Assembly: GCF_002794255.1 (NCBI RefSeq)
Contig: NZ_PGGW01000071.1
Coordinates: forward strand, 124,001-188,000
Length of the DNA stretch: 64,000 bases
Source: Streptomyces carminius
GTDB taxonomy: Bacteria > Actinomycetota > Actinomycetes > Streptomycetales > Streptomycetaceae
Direction: 5' to 3'
Shown here: piece after piece, positions 1 to 8,504 of the stretch
How positions within the stretch are numbered: the first letter of the stretch is position 1
How the letters are laid out: the number at the start of each line of letters is the position of its first letter
The notes under the pieces: model-generated
Told to the model about the DNA's origin: nothing
The model's database searches: none
What the model saw: only the letters and a program-made list of their open reading frames with translations
Translations under genes and position numbers: made by a program

Positions 1-29
1 GGACTGGAGTCCCCGGCGCGCGACTGGGG

Positions 30-48
30 TAAGGTAAGCCTTACCTGT
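30..48. promoter_or_regulatory. Iron box (DmdR/IdeR-type operator)
   Basis: The core AGGTAAG-C-CTTACCT (32-46) is a perfect 7-bp inverted repeat around one base. It matches the actinobacterial iron box (TTAGGTTAGGCTCACCTAA type). It ends 27-30 bp before the FhuF-like start codon, so the gene should be repressed by iron-loaded DmdR. The operator call is inference from the match and the position. Confidence 0.8.
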
Positions 49-75
49 TAGACCCGTCGATCCGGTGGTACCCGC

Positions 76-936
76 ATGGCTATGTGCACCCTCGCCCCGG
101 CGCCCACGGCGTCCGCCGCGTCACCCTTCGCCGCGTCCTACACCCGGCTGGCGGAGGTCCTCCCCAGCCTGCGGGTCGTGGAGACCGGCGTCGGCGGCGA
201 GCTGCCGCGCGGCGGCCACTGGGTGCGGGCCGCGGAGCTGGCCGGCGGCGGTGCCGCCCTGGACTCCTTCCTGGCCTGGGACGACGAGCAGGTGCGGCGC
301 GACTACGGGCAGCCCGCCCGCCCCGACGTGATCGCCAGCTTCGGGCTGCACCGCTACGCCTGGCCTGCCTGTCTGCTGGTCACCGTCCCCTGGTTCCTGC
401 ACCGCCGGGTCCCCCGCGTCCCGGTGGACGCGGTCGCCTTCGACCGCGCCGAGGGGCGGATGGCGGTCCGGATCGAGGAGTTCTCCTGCCTGCCCGGCGA
501 CCCGGCGGCCCGCCTGCCCGGAGCCCGGGTGGTGCCGGACGCCGAGGCGCTGCGCGCGGCCGTCCGGGAGGCCACCGCCGAGCACCTCTCCCCCGTGCTC
601 GACGCCTTCCGGCCGCGCATGCGCCGCGGACCGCGGGCGCTGTGGGGGATGGCGACGGACGAGATCACCGAGGGCCTGTGGTACGTCGGCCATCTGCTGG
701 GCGAGGAGCGGCGTGCCCGGGCCGAGGTGGAGCTGCTGCTGCCGGGCTCCGTCACCCCGTACGCGCAGGGGGCGGGCTTCCGGGAGCTGACCGGGCCGGA
801 CGGCGAGCGGTTCCCCACCCGGGACCGGGCGAGCTGCTGCCTGTTCTACACGCTGCGCCCCGAGGACACCTGCGCGACCTGTCCGCGCACCTGCGACACC
901 GAGCGCGTCAACCGTCTGACCCGTTCGGGTGCCTGA
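76..936 (+). CDS. FhuF-like (2Fe-2S) ferric-siderophore reductase family protein
   Basis: This 286-residue protein ends in the FhuF-type cluster signature: Cys254-Cys255, ten residues, then Cys266-x2-Cys269. In FhuF these cysteines bind a 2Fe-2S centre used to reduce ferric iron released from hydroxamate siderophores in the cytoplasm. There is no signal peptide or membrane segment. ATG 76 is used; ATG 82 is an in-frame alternative two codons later, and the ribosome site (GGTGG, 63-67) is weak. The perfect iron box just upstream supports iron-starvation control. No siderophore synthesis or uptake genes lie nearby, so the cognate siderophore cannot be named. Confidence 0.85.
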   Translation: MAMCTLAPAPTASAASPFAASYTRLAEVLPSLRVVETGVGGELPRGGHWVRAAELAGGGAALDSFLAWDDEQVRRDYGQPARPDVIASFGLHRYAWPACLLVTVPWFLHRRVPRVPVDAVAFDRAEGRMAVRIEEFSCLPGDPAARLPGARVVPDAEALRAAVREATAEHLSPVLDAFRPRMRRGPRALWGMATDEITEGLWYVGHLLGEERRARAEVELLLPGSVTPYAQGAGFRELTGPDGERFPTRDRASCCLFYTLRPEDTCATCPRTCDTERVNRLTRSGA

Positions 937-1124
937 CCGGTTATCGACGGTAATTCCGGGTCGCTACACTCCTGGTCGCGCGTCCTGGTTCCCGTTCGCC
1001 GGTTTTCCGACCCGAAAGGTCTGCCGGACAGTATGTTCTTCCGCCAGGATGCTGCGCATCAGTAGCCAATGCGAGTACGGCGGGGCCGGTCCACGGCAGG
1101 CCGCCAGGCAAGGGACACCCCCGG

Positions 1125-2150
1125 ATGAATCTGACGGACATATCGATGACCTGGGTGCTGCTGAGCGCCGTACTGCTCGTCGGCGCCCTGGTCGCGGTCG
1201 TATTGATGGGCCGCGGCCGCGGCAAGCACAGGGACGAGGAACAGAGCTCCGACTCCTGGGAGCGCATGGAGGAGCGCCGCCGCCGCAAGGAGACGGTCTA
1301 CGCCATCGCCTCCTACGTACTGCTGTTCTGCTGTGCGGGAGTGGCCGCCGCCCTCTCCTTCCACGGCCTGGTCGGCTTCGGCCGCGAGAACCTGGGGCTG
1401 AGCGGCGGCTGGGAGTACCTCGTCCCCTTCGGCCTGGACGGCGCGGCGATGTTCTCCGCCGTCATCGCCGTCCGCGAGGCCAGCCACGGTGACGCCTCCC
1501 TCGGCTCCCGGCTGCTGGTGTGGCTGTTCGCGGGTGCCGCGGCCTGGTTCAACTGGGTGCACGCCCCGCGCGGCGACGAGCACGCGGGCGCCCCGCAGTT
1601 CTTCGCCGGCATGTCCATCGCGGCGGCCGTCCTCTTCGACCGCGCGCTCAAGCAGACCCGCCGCTCCGCCCTGCGCGAGCAGGGTCTGGTGCCGCGCCCG
1701 CTGCCGCAGATCCGCGTCGTGCGGTGGCTGCGCGCCCCGCGCGAGACCTACGCGGCCTGGTCGCTGATGCTGCTGGAGGGCGTGCGGACGCTGGACGAGG
1801 CGGTCGACGAGGTCCGCGACGACCGGCGCCGCAAGGAGGAGGAGCGGATCCGCCGGCGTGAGCAGCAGAAGCTGGAGCGGGCCCGGCTCAAGGCGATCAG
1901 CCGGGGCCGGATGCTGCCCCGGGGCAGCGACCAGCCGGCCGAACTGGAGCGCGGCACGGTGCCGCGCGCGGCGCTCCAGCCCGCCGCGGAGGAGAGCGGC
2001 GGGACCGGGACGGGACCGGAGGGGCTGCGCAAGGTCGAGCCGCCCCGCCGCCCGTCGGACTCGCTGCTCGGCGACGGCGAGAGCCTCACCAGCCCCCGGC
2101 TCGACTCGCTGGAGGCGAAACTCGCCGACATCGAGAAGCAGTTCGGCTGA
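1125..2150 (+). CDS. DUF2637 domain membrane protein
   Basis: The 341-residue protein has about five hydrophobic helices: near residues 8-28, 62-86, 100-122, 128-147 and 155-170. A charged segment follows TM1 (residues 29-58), and a long hydrophilic C-terminal tail contains an Arg/Glu-rich stretch (about 220-255) that is probably coiled coil. The pattern fits the actinobacterial DUF2637 family, whose function is unknown; relatives occur on chromosomes and near plasmid-transfer genes. ATG 1125 gives the full first helix. A second ATG at 1146 would shorten the N-terminus. The last segment (SLEAKLADIEKQFG) looks like a short amphipathic helix. It stands alone, convergent with the phosphatase gene. 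Confidence 0.75.
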   Translation: MNLTDISMTWVLLSAVLLVGALVAVVLMGRGRGKHRDEEQSSDSWERMEERRRRKETVYAIASYVLLFCCAGVAAALSFHGLVGFGRENLGLSGGWEYLVPFGLDGAAMFSAVIAVREASHGDASLGSRLLVWLFAGAAAWFNWVHAPRGDEHAGAPQFFAGMSIAAAVLFDRALKQTRRSALREQGLVPRPLPQIRVVRWLRAPRETYAAWSLMLLEGVRTLDEAVDEVRDDRRRKEEERIRRREQQKLERARLKAISRGRMLPRGSDQPAELERGTVPRAALQPAAEESGGTGTGPEGLRKVEPPRRPSDSLLGDGESLTSPRLDSLEAKLADIEKQFG

Positions 2151-2211
2151 CACTCCCGGCCCGGCACACCACCGGGCAGCCGTGTCCTGCGGCGCCGTAC
2201 GGCCGCCGCGG

Positions 2212-3465
2212 TCAGTGCTCCCAGACCGCGGCGGCCGTACGGTCGTCCGCGTACCCCTTGACCCGCAGCTGGGCGTCGGCCAGGAAGCCCGCCAGTCCCG
2301 GCGGTTCGGCACCCGCCCAGCGCCCGGCCAGCCGGTCGGCGAAGGCCCGCTCACCTCGCATCGGCTCCGCCAGGCCCGCGCTGCACAGCAGCAGGGTGTC
2401 ACCGGGACGGGCGACGGAGGTCCGGAAGCGGAACGGGCCGGGCATCGCGGTGGCCGGGGCCCCCGAGGCGGGGAAGCCCTCGACGGGCGCGGGCATGTCC
2501 CCGGTGTCCGCCGCGCCGCCGTCCTCCTCCCGGGCGTCGGGCTCGATGTCCTGCCAGGCGCCGTCCCGCAGCCGGAACAGCCCGCCGCCGCCCGTGCCGA
2601 AGAACACCCGGGTCCGGCACCCGGGGTCGGCGGGCAGCAGCAGACAGCGCACGTCGGCGGTGTACTCGGCGGCGTCCAGGTCCAGTTCGGCGGCGCGGGC
2701 CGCCAGCCTGCCGTAACCGCGGCCGGTCAGCCGGTGCAGACCGGACTTCAGCTCGTCACGGCGGGCGGAGCGGATGTCCTCCGACAGCCGGGTGTGGCTG
2801 CGGCCGACGTACGCCCCGATCCAGCGGCACACCTCCCGCGCCGCCCGGTGCGCCTCCCCGGCGGTGGGGGATCCGCCGGCGACGGCGACCAGCACCAGGG
2901 CGTGCCGGCCACTGCCGAACCGGGCGGTGAGCAGGGCGTCGCGGCGCGGCTCGCCCCGGTAGCGGGCCGAGTCGCCGCGCAGGGACACCGCGCGCAGGGT
3001 GAAGCAGCCGTAGCGGGCCCCGTCCAGGACGGTGTCGGGCGCCGCGCCGGGGACCAGGACCGTCCCGGCCGCCGCCTCGGCCAGCTCCTCGGGATCGGCG
3101 GCGGGCAGGGCCGTCGGCTCGGACTCGTAGGTGGGCGGGCGGTCGCCGACGAAGTCCGGGACGAGGGCGGCGGCGGGCGCCGCGGGGGCGGAGCCGGTCA
3201 CCGGCGCGGGGGCTCTCGGAGCGGGGACCTCCGGCGCGGCGGCCTCCGGTGCGGAGTCCGCCGCCTCCGGTGCCCCGGCTGCCCCGGAGTCCCCGGCTTC
3301 CCGGCGGAACAGGCCGACCGTACGGGCCGCGGAGTCGAAGCGCTCGTCCACGCTGTCCCGCGCCGGCGTACGGCCGGTGTCCGGTGCGTCCTCGTCGTAG
3401 AGCCGGCCCCACCAGTCCGCCCCGCCGGCCCGCTCACCCTGTTGACCCATGCCTTCATTGTCCAC
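2212..3465 (-). CDS. PP2C-like serine/threonine phosphatase domain protein
   Basis: The N-terminal third (residues 1 to about 150) is acidic and rich in Ala, Pro and Ser, probably disordered. The rest resembles a divergent PPM/PP2C fold. The RGDSARYRGEPRRDA segment corresponds to the RGxSHxxxGxPRQDA entry motif of this Streptomyces subfamily, and GDTLLLCSAGLAEPM to the GD-xxLLCSDGL motif. The usual DG(V/M)GG metal motif is replaced by VAVAGGS, so catalytic competence is doubtful. No membrane segment is seen. The GTG at 3465 gives 417 residues; ATG 3450 is equally possible because neither has a convincing ribosome site. It could act on phosphoproteins in a Ser/Thr kinase pathway, but no kinase lies nearby. 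Confidence 0.65.
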   Translation of the reverse strand: MDNEGMGQQGERAGGADWWGRLYDEDAPDTGRTPARDSVDERFDSAARTVGLFRREAGDSGAAGAPEAADSAPEAAAPEVPAPRAPAPVTGSAPAAPAAALVPDFVGDRPPTYESEPTALPAADPEELAEAAAGTVLVPGAAPDTVLDGARYGCFTLRAVSLRGDSARYRGEPRRDALLTARFGSGRHALVLVAVAGGSPTAGEAHRAAREVCRWIGAYVGRSHTRLSEDIRSARRDELKSGLHRLTGRGYGRLAARAAELDLDAAEYTADVRCLLLPADPGCRTRVFFGTGGGGLFRLRDGAWQDIEPDAREEDGGAADTGDMPAPVEGFPASGAPATAMPGPFRFRTSVARPGDTLLLCSAGLAEPMRGERAFADRLAGRWAGAEPPGLAGFLADAQLRVKGYADDRTAAAVWEH

Positions 3466-3530
3466 GCCGGTGGCCGGCCGGCCACCGGCCGAGACGGGTG
3501 GGGCGCGGGCGTGTCGGGCTCACCGGCCGG

Positions 3531-4013
3531 TCACAGCACCCCCTCGTGGGTGAGCAGCCACCGCTTGCGCTCCAGCCCGCCCGCGTAACCGGTCAGCGCG
3601 CCGCTCGTGCCGATGACGCGGTGGCAGGGCCGCACCACTGTCAGCGGGTTGGCGCCGACGGCGCCGCCGACGGCCCGCGCCGACCGCGCCTGGAGACCGG
3701 CCATGACGGTGAGTTCGCCGTAGGTGACGGTGCTTCCGAGAGGGACGCGCTCCAGGGCGGCCCAGACCCGCTCGCGGAACTCCGAGCCCCGGGTGGCCAG
3801 GGTGAGGTCGAACTCCTTCAGCTCACCGGCGAAGTAGGCGTCGAACTGCCGAACCGCCTCGGCGAAGGCGGCGTCGTCGCGCCGCCAGTCGGGCAGCACC
3901 CGTGCGCCGCCCTTCTGGCCGGGCACGGTGACCGAGGCCAGCACACCGGGCTCGGGACCGGCGAGCAGCAGGTCGCCCAGCGGGCTGGGGTGGACGGTGT
4001 AGAGGGTGCTCAT
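3531..4013 (-). CDS. ogt: Methylated-DNA--protein-cysteine S-methyltransferase
   Basis: A 160-residue suicide repair protein that moves the methyl group from O6-methylguanine to its own cysteine. The active-site PCHRV motif is intact (Cys130), followed by the conserved GYAGGLERKRWLL segment. The helix-turn-helix DNA-binding region precedes it (YGELTVMAGLQARSARAVGGAVGANP). The start ATG (4013-4011) overlaps the stop codon of the upstream Ada/AlkA gene as ATGA, so the two are co-transcribed and probably translationally coupled. Together they make an adaptive-response-like alkylation repair operon. Confidence 0.95.
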   Translation of the reverse strand: MSTLYTVHPSPLGDLLLAGPEPGVLASVTVPGQKGGARVLPDWRRDDAAFAEAVRQFDAYFAGELKEFDLTLATRGSEFRERVWAALERVPLGSTVTYGELTVMAGLQARSARAVGGAVGANPLTVVRPCHRVIGTSGALTGYAGGLERKRWLLTHEGVL

Positions 4014-5542
4014 CGATTCTCCGGTTCGTGTGTCCCGGCCGTCTCGGCCGGTTCGGTGATCTCGGTCGAGTGCCACAGGTGGTGCAGGGCGTAGGAGCGC
4101 CAGGGCCGCCAGTCCCCGGCCCGGTCCGCCCCGGCACCGAGCCGCGCCAGGGCATGCCGTACGCCCGCGTCGCCCGGCAGGAAGACGTCCGGGTCGCCCA
4201 GGGCGCGCATCCGGATGTAGCCGGCCGTCCACGGGCCGATGCCGCGCAGGGCGAGCAGCGTGCGCTCGGCCTCGTCGCGGTCGGCACCGGGGTCGAGGAC
4301 GAGGGCGCCGTCGGCGAGGGCCGCGGCCAGGGTGCGCAGCGCCGCGCGGCGGGCGGCGGGCATGCCCAGTTCGGTCAGGGGTGCGTCGGCCAGGCTGCCC
4401 GGTTCGGGGAAGAGGTGGGTGAGGGTGCCGTCGGGGGCGGGCAGCGGTTTGCCGTACGCCGCCACCAGCGTGCCCGCCAGGGTGCGGGCCGCGCCGACGG
4501 TGACCTGCTGGCCGAGCACGGCGCGCACCGCCAGTTCGTGCGGGTCGGCCGCGCCCGGGGAGCGCAGCCCCGGCCGGCGGTGGACCAGGGGGCCCAGCAG
4601 GGGGTCGGCGCCCAGCCGCTCGGTGACGGCGTACGGGTCGGCGTCCAGGTCGAGCAGCCGCCGTATCCGCTGGACGGCGGTGGTCAGGTCCCGCAGGTCG
4701 GCCAGGTGCAGACGGCACGGCAGCCAGCCGCCGCCCGCGGCGCCGTCGGTGGTGCCGCCGTCGGCCGCGGTGCCGCCGCTCTCGTGGACCTCGGCGATCC
4801 CGTGCCCGTACGGCAGTGCCAGGGTGCGCCGGTAGACGCGCCGCCCCGGTGTGCCGGTGACCTCCTCGATCCCGGGTACGGCCCGCCGCGCCAGGAAGTC
4901 GAGGACGGCGCCGGTGGCGTACGGCCCCCGGCAGGCCAGCCGCAGCGCCACTCCCCCGGTCCCGGCGGCGGACGCCCCGGACCGGGTGCGGCCCCGGGCC
5001 CGCAGTTCGCGCGGGGTGCGGGCGTGGATCTCCCGGATGGTGTCGTTGAACTGCCGCACGCTGGCGAACCCGGCGGCGAAGGCGATCTCGGTGACGGGCA
5101 GTTCGGTCGTCTGGAGCAGCACCCGGGCGGTGTGCGCCCGCCGCACCCGCGCCAGGGCCACCGGCCCCGCGCCGAGCTCGGCGGTGAGCTGGCGGCGTAT
5201 CTGGCGGACGCTGTAGCCCAGCCGCCGGGCGAGCCCCTCGACGCCCTCGCGGTCCACGATCCCGTCGGCGATCAGCCGCATCGCGCGGCCGGTGAGGTCG
5301 GCCCGCACGTTCCACTCGGCCGACCCGGGCACGGCGTCCGGGCGGCAGCGGCGGCAGGCCCGCAGCCCGGCCCGCTGGGCGGCGGCCGCGGAGGGGAAGA
5401 AGCGCACGTTGTGCCGTCGGGGGGTGACGGCCGGGCAACTGGGACGGCAGTAGATGCCGGTGGTCAGCACCCCCGTGAAGAACACCCCGTCGAACCGCTC
5501 GTCCCGGCCGCGTACCGCCTCGTACCTGCTGTCGTCGTCCAT
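4010..5542 (-). CDS. alkA: Ada-type regulator fused to AlkA 3-methyladenine DNA glycosylase
   Basis: The 510-residue fusion has three parts. Residues 1 to about 75 form an Ada N-terminal zinc domain with Cys32, Cys36, Cys63 and Cys66; in Ada, Cys38 takes the methyl from phosphotriesters and switches on activation. Residues about 85-180 form an AraC-type helix-turn-helix. Residues about 200-510 are AlkA, with the HhH-GPD segment LRGIGPWTAGYIRMR and the catalytic Asp458 in FLPGD. It excises alkylated bases and probably activates its own operon. Start ATG 5542 places the zinc domain at the N-terminus; an in-frame GTG sits immediately upstream. It is followed by ogt with an ATGA overlap and is divergent from the ArsR operon. 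Confidence 0.93.
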   Translation of the reverse strand: MDDDSRYEAVRGRDERFDGVFFTGVLTTGIYCRPSCPAVTPRRHNVRFFPSAAAAQRAGLRACRRCRPDAVPGSAEWNVRADLTGRAMRLIADGIVDREGVEGLARRLGYSVRQIRRQLTAELGAGPVALARVRRAHTARVLLQTTELPVTEIAFAAGFASVRQFNDTIREIHARTPRELRARGRTRSGASAAGTGGVALRLACRGPYATGAVLDFLARRAVPGIEEVTGTPGRRVYRRTLALPYGHGIAEVHESGGTAADGGTTDGAAGGGWLPCRLHLADLRDLTTAVQRIRRLLDLDADPYAVTERLGADPLLGPLVHRRPGLRSPGAADPHELAVRAVLGQQVTVGAARTLAGTLVAAYGKPLPAPDGTLTHLFPEPGSLADAPLTELGMPAARRAALRTLAAALADGALVLDPGADRDEAERTLLALRGIGPWTAGYIRMRALGDPDVFLPGDAGVRHALARLGAGADRAGDWRPWRSYALHHLWHSTEITEPAETAGTHEPENR

Positions 5543-5633
5543 CACGGGATCCAGTGTGCGCCGCGCGGCGCCGTGCCACTGGCGGAAATCGGACACGGTG
5601 GTGGGCGGCTCCGCACCAGGCCGGGACAAAGCA

Positions 5634-5676
5634 CAAAGAACTCTTTGCAAAAACATGTTGCAAAGCTTCCTTTGCA
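5634..5676. promoter_or_regulatory. Inverted-repeat operator cluster between alkA and the ArsR gene
   Basis: CTTTGCAA (5643-5650) and TTGCAAAG (5658-5665) form a perfect 8-bp inverted repeat with a 7-bp spacer. CAAAG (5634-5638) pairs with the same CTTTG, and another CTTTGCA lies at 5670-5676. The cluster ends 17-27 bp before the ArsR start and about 100 bp from the alkA start. It is A/T-rich for this genome. It is most likely the autoregulatory site of the adjacent ArsR-family repressor. Confidence 0.65.
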
Positions 5677-5692
5677 CCCTTACCGTCGTCCC

Positions 5693-6304
5693 ATGCCCGA
5701 CGATCCACGCTCCGATTCGCTGCGTCCCGATCCACAGGACTCCGTCCGCGTCCTCGACCCGCGCTCACTGCGCGCCCTCGCCCACCCTCTGCGCATCCGC
5801 ATCCTCGGCGCGCTGCGCGAGTACGGCCCGGCCACCGCCTCCCGGCTGGCCGACCGGCTCGGCGAGTCCAGCGGCGCGACGAGCTACCACCTGCGTCAGC
5901 TCGCCGCGTACGGCTTCACCGAGGAGGACACCGGACGCGGCACCGCGCGGGAGCGCTGGTGGAAGGCCGTGCACCGGGGCACGCAGGTCAGCGACGTCGA
6001 CCAGTTCCTCCGGCACCCCGACCCGGAGGTGCGCGGCGCGCTCGGCCTGCTGCTGCACGAGGTGGCCACCATCCACGCCCGGGAGCTGGACACCTGGCTG
6101 GCCACGGCTTTCGAGTGGACCGAGGAGTGGCGGGGCGCCTCCGAGCTGAGCGACTTCAGCCTGCGGCTGACCCCCGAGCTCGCCCGCGAGCTGAACGAAC
6201 GGCTCCGCGTGCTGGTCGAGAGCTACCGCGACCGGGCCACCGAGGACGAACGGGCCGAGCGGTTCCGCGTCCACCTGCACTCCTTCCCCCGTGCCGGGGA
6301 CTGA
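5693..6304 (+). CDS. ArsR-family winged-helix transcriptional regulator
   Basis: The 203-residue protein has an ArsR-type winged helix at residues about 20-95: LRALAHPLRIRILGALREYG, then the recognition helix SGATSYHLRQLAAYGF, then the wing EEDTGRGTARERWW. No metal-binding ELCVCDL-type cysteines are present, so it is probably not a metal sensor. The C-terminal half is a helical region found in other actinobacterial members of this class. It heads an operon with a 75-residue protein and an MFS exporter, which it probably represses through the CTTTGCAA repeats just upstream. The ligand is unknown and is possibly a substrate of the transporter. Confidence 0.88.
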   Translation: MPDDPRSDSLRPDPQDSVRVLDPRSLRALAHPLRIRILGALREYGPATASRLADRLGESSGATSYHLRQLAAYGFTEEDTGRGTARERWWKAVHRGTQVSDVDQFLRHPDPEVRGALGLLLHEVATIHARELDTWLATAFEWTEEWRGASELSDFSLRLTPELARELNERLRVLVESYRDRATEDERAERFRVHLHSFPRAGD

Positions 6305-6333
6305 TCCGGCACCCGACACCGGCGGAGGCATCC

Positions 6334-6561
6334 GTGCATCCCTTCCACCCCGACGCCCACCTCTTCGTCGCCCGGTCGCGCTCGGCCGAGTTACGGCACG
6401 AGGCCGACACCTGGCGCCTGGCCCGCACGGCCGGGCCCCGCCCGGCACACGGGCCCCGCCCACGCCCGCGCCGGACCGCCGTACGCCGCCGGATCGGCTG
6501 GGCCCTGGTCGAGACGGGGCTGCGCCTGGTCCACTCCGGCCGGAGCGCGACCGCGCCGTGA
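6334..6561 (+). CDS. Small hypothetical protein between ArsR regulator and MFS gene
   Basis: A 75-codon frame starting with GTG 6334, with a strong ribosome site GGAGG (6324-6328) five bases upstream. Its stop overlaps the MFS start as GTGA (6558-6561), as expected for a translated, coupled gene. The product is basic and Arg/Pro-rich with no membrane helix. The N-terminal segment HPDAHLFVARSRSAELRHEA looks helical and resembles short proteins that I recall next to similar regulator/transporter genes in streptomycetes. The function is unknown. Coupling to the transporter may be its main purpose. Confidence 0.7.
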   Translation: MHPFHPDAHLFVARSRSAELRHEADTWRLARTAGPRPAHGPRPRPRRTAVRRRIGWALVETGLRLVHSGRSATAP

Positions 6562-7892
6562 CCGGCGGCCCCACTTCCCCGAGCGCCTCCGCCGACCGGC
6601 GACCGCTCACGTTCCTCCTGGCCGCCCACGCGGTGTCCGTCGCCGGCAACTCGCTGACGCTCATCGCCGTCCCCTGGTTCGTCCTGCAGACCACCGGCAG
6701 TGCCGCCCGCGCCGGGCTGGTGGCGTTCTGCGCCACGCTGCCCGTCGTCGTCTCGGCCCTCGTCGGCGGGCCGGTGATCGACCGGTTGGGACGGCTGCGC
6801 GCGAGTGTCGTCTCGGACACCGTCTGCGGGGCGGCCGTCGGCACCGTCCCGCTGCTGCACCACACCGGGGCGCTGGAGTTCTGGCATCTTTGCGCCCTGA
6901 TGGCGGTCGGCGGGCTGTTCCACGCGCCGGGCGAGACCGCGCGCACCGTGCTCCTGCCCGATCTGGCGGAGCGGGCCGGGACGGCCCTGTCCAGGGCCGC
7001 GAGCCTCCATGACGGGGTCTCGCGCGGCGCCCGGATGCTGGGCGCCGCGGCCGGCGGGGTGCTCATCGCGCTGCTGGGCGCCGAGACGGTGCTGCTGGTC
7101 GACGCCGCCACCTTCGCCGGCTCCGCGCTGCTGATCGCGGCCGGGCTGCGCGCGCTGCCCGCCGCCGCCCCGCGTCGCGCGGCCCCCTCGGGCACGCGGC
7201 GCTCCCGGCGCACCTACCGTGCCTACCGCGCCGAGCTGCGCGAGGGATACGCCCATGTGCTCCACACCCCGCTGCTCCTGGCCGTCGTCCTGATGGTCAC
7301 GGTCACCAACGGCCTCGACCAGGCGTGGGGCTCCGTCCTGCTGCCGGTGCACGCCGACCGGACACTGGGCGGTGCGGGGGAACTCGGTCTGCTGGTGGCC
7401 CTGTCGGGCGGCGGGGCGCTGACCGGGGCGCTGCTGTACGGGGCGTTCGGGCACCGCCTGCCGCGCCGGCCGGTGTTCACGGTGTGCTTCCTGATCGCCG
7501 GAGCGCCGAAGTTCACCGTGGCCGCCCTCACCGACGGCTTCGCCGCGCTCGCCCCGGTGCTGGTCCTGTCGGGGCTGGCGGCGGGCGCCCTCAATCCCAT
7601 CCTGACCACGGTGCTGTTCGAGACCGTGCCCGAAGCCCTGCGCAGCAGGGTACTGAGCGTGACCACGGCCGGGGTGCTGACGGTGCTGCCGCTGGGCGGG
7701 CTCGCCGCCGGGGCCGCGGTGGAGGGGGCCGGGCTCGTACCCGCGCTGCTGGTCACCGGCGGGCTCTATCTGGCGGCGACACTGAGCCCGCTGGTCCTCC
7801 CCGTCTGGCGGGCGATGGACCGCCCGGTGGAGAGAGGCCGCGGAAAGACCGGGGTCAGTGCTCCGGGAGGCGCTGGAGCAGGCCCCACGTGA
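6558..7892 (+). CDS. MFS transporter, probable drug exporter
   Basis: A 444-residue membrane protein with about 12 hydrophobic segments and an MFS loop between TM2 and TM3 (GGPVIDRLGRLRAS). A hydrophilic central loop (about residues 195-225) separates two six-helix halves. It resembles the MFS_3/enterobactin-exporter-like group of multidrug efflux proteins. Start GTG 6558 overlaps the stop of the small upstream ORF. Co-transcription with an ArsR repressor suggests substrate-induced efflux; the substrate is not evident. The last 38 bases overlap the convergent gene on the other strand (7855-8460), so one of the two 3' ends is constrained by the other. Confidence 0.85.
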   Translation: MTGGPTSPSASADRRPLTFLLAAHAVSVAGNSLTLIAVPWFVLQTTGSAARAGLVAFCATLPVVVSALVGGPVIDRLGRLRASVVSDTVCGAAVGTVPLLHHTGALEFWHLCALMAVGGLFHAPGETARTVLLPDLAERAGTALSRAASLHDGVSRGARMLGAAAGGVLIALLGAETVLLVDAATFAGSALLIAAGLRALPAAAPRRAAPSGTRRSRRTYRAYRAELREGYAHVLHTPLLLAVVLMVTVTNGLDQAWGSVLLPVHADRTLGGAGELGLLVALSGGGALTGALLYGAFGHRLPRRPVFTVCFLIAGAPKFTVAALTDGFAALAPVLVLSGLAAGALNPILTTVLFETVPEALRSRVLSVTTAGVLTVLPLGGLAAGAAVEGAGLVPALLVTGGLYLAATLSPLVLPVWRAMDRPVERGRGKTGVSAPGGAGAGPT

Positions 7893-8460
7893 ACTCGGCG
7901 AGCACCGCATGCCGCGTTCCGGAGCGGTCCGGGGCGGTGAAGGACAGCCGCCACCGGGTCGGGGCGGAGCCCTCCAGGGGACGGGCGGGGGCGAAGGCGC
8001 GGGCGGCCTCGTCCACCGTGCAGCTCCACGGCAGCAGGTCCTCCACGGTGCGCAGCTCGGGGCCGGGCGCGCCCGGGGCGCGCACCAGCCACTCGTTCCA
8101 CACCGCGCCGCCCGGCGCGGTCAGCACCTCGAAGCGCAGGTCGGGCCAGAGCGGCACCGGCCAGCGCAGCGCCCGGCACTCCAGGTCGCCGACGCGGCGC
8201 GGCTCGTCCGTCTCGGGCTCGCCGAGGACGGACCGGTAACGGGCCGCCGCGCCGCGGGCGCGCGGGGAGCGGTTCGACCGGTTCCACGCCTGCCAGCGGC
8301 GGTTGGCCTCGCGCAGCTCGGCCCGGTCGGCGTCCAGCGCGCGCAGCGCGTCCAGGACGAGGCCGGGCTGGAAGTCGGCCATCCGGCGCAGCAGGACGAG
8401 CTGGAACTCGCGGGGGCCGAACGGTCCGGCCGGGGTGCCGCGCGGCGCGGTGGGCGTCAT
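7855..8460 (-). CDS. Conserved hypothetical protein
   Basis: A 201-residue soluble protein that I cannot assign. The N-terminal half is helical and charged (QLVLLRRMADFQPGLVLDAL, DRAELREANRRWQAWNRS). The C-terminal half looks like a beta-rich small domain with many Trp and Arg residues (FEVLTAPGGAVWNEWLVRA, RWRLSFTAPD). No signal peptide, cysteine cluster or nucleotide-binding motif is visible. The start ATG 8460 lies 44 bases downstream of the stop of the TmrB-like gene, so the two may be one transcript. Codon use is normal for the window. Confidence 0.6.
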   Translation of the reverse strand: MTPTAPRGTPAGPFGPREFQLVLLRRMADFQPGLVLDALRALDADRAELREANRRWQAWNRSNRSPRARGAAARYRSVLGEPETDEPRRVGDLECRALRWPVPLWPDLRFEVLTAPGGAVWNEWLVRAPGAPGPELRTVEDLLPWSCTVDEAARAFAPARPLEGSAPTRWRLSFTAPDRSGTRHAVLAEFTWGLLQRLPEH

Positions 8461-8504
8461 ACGGGGGGCTCCTCGGGCGGGATCGGGGCGGGAGCGGGCC
8501 GGAA

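Noticed and set aside
4028..6304. Long plus-strand frame of about 758 codons covering the alkA region
   Set aside because: Only the last 203 codons (ArsR) resemble a protein. The upstream part is the antisense of alkA, open because G/C-rich third positions suppress stops.
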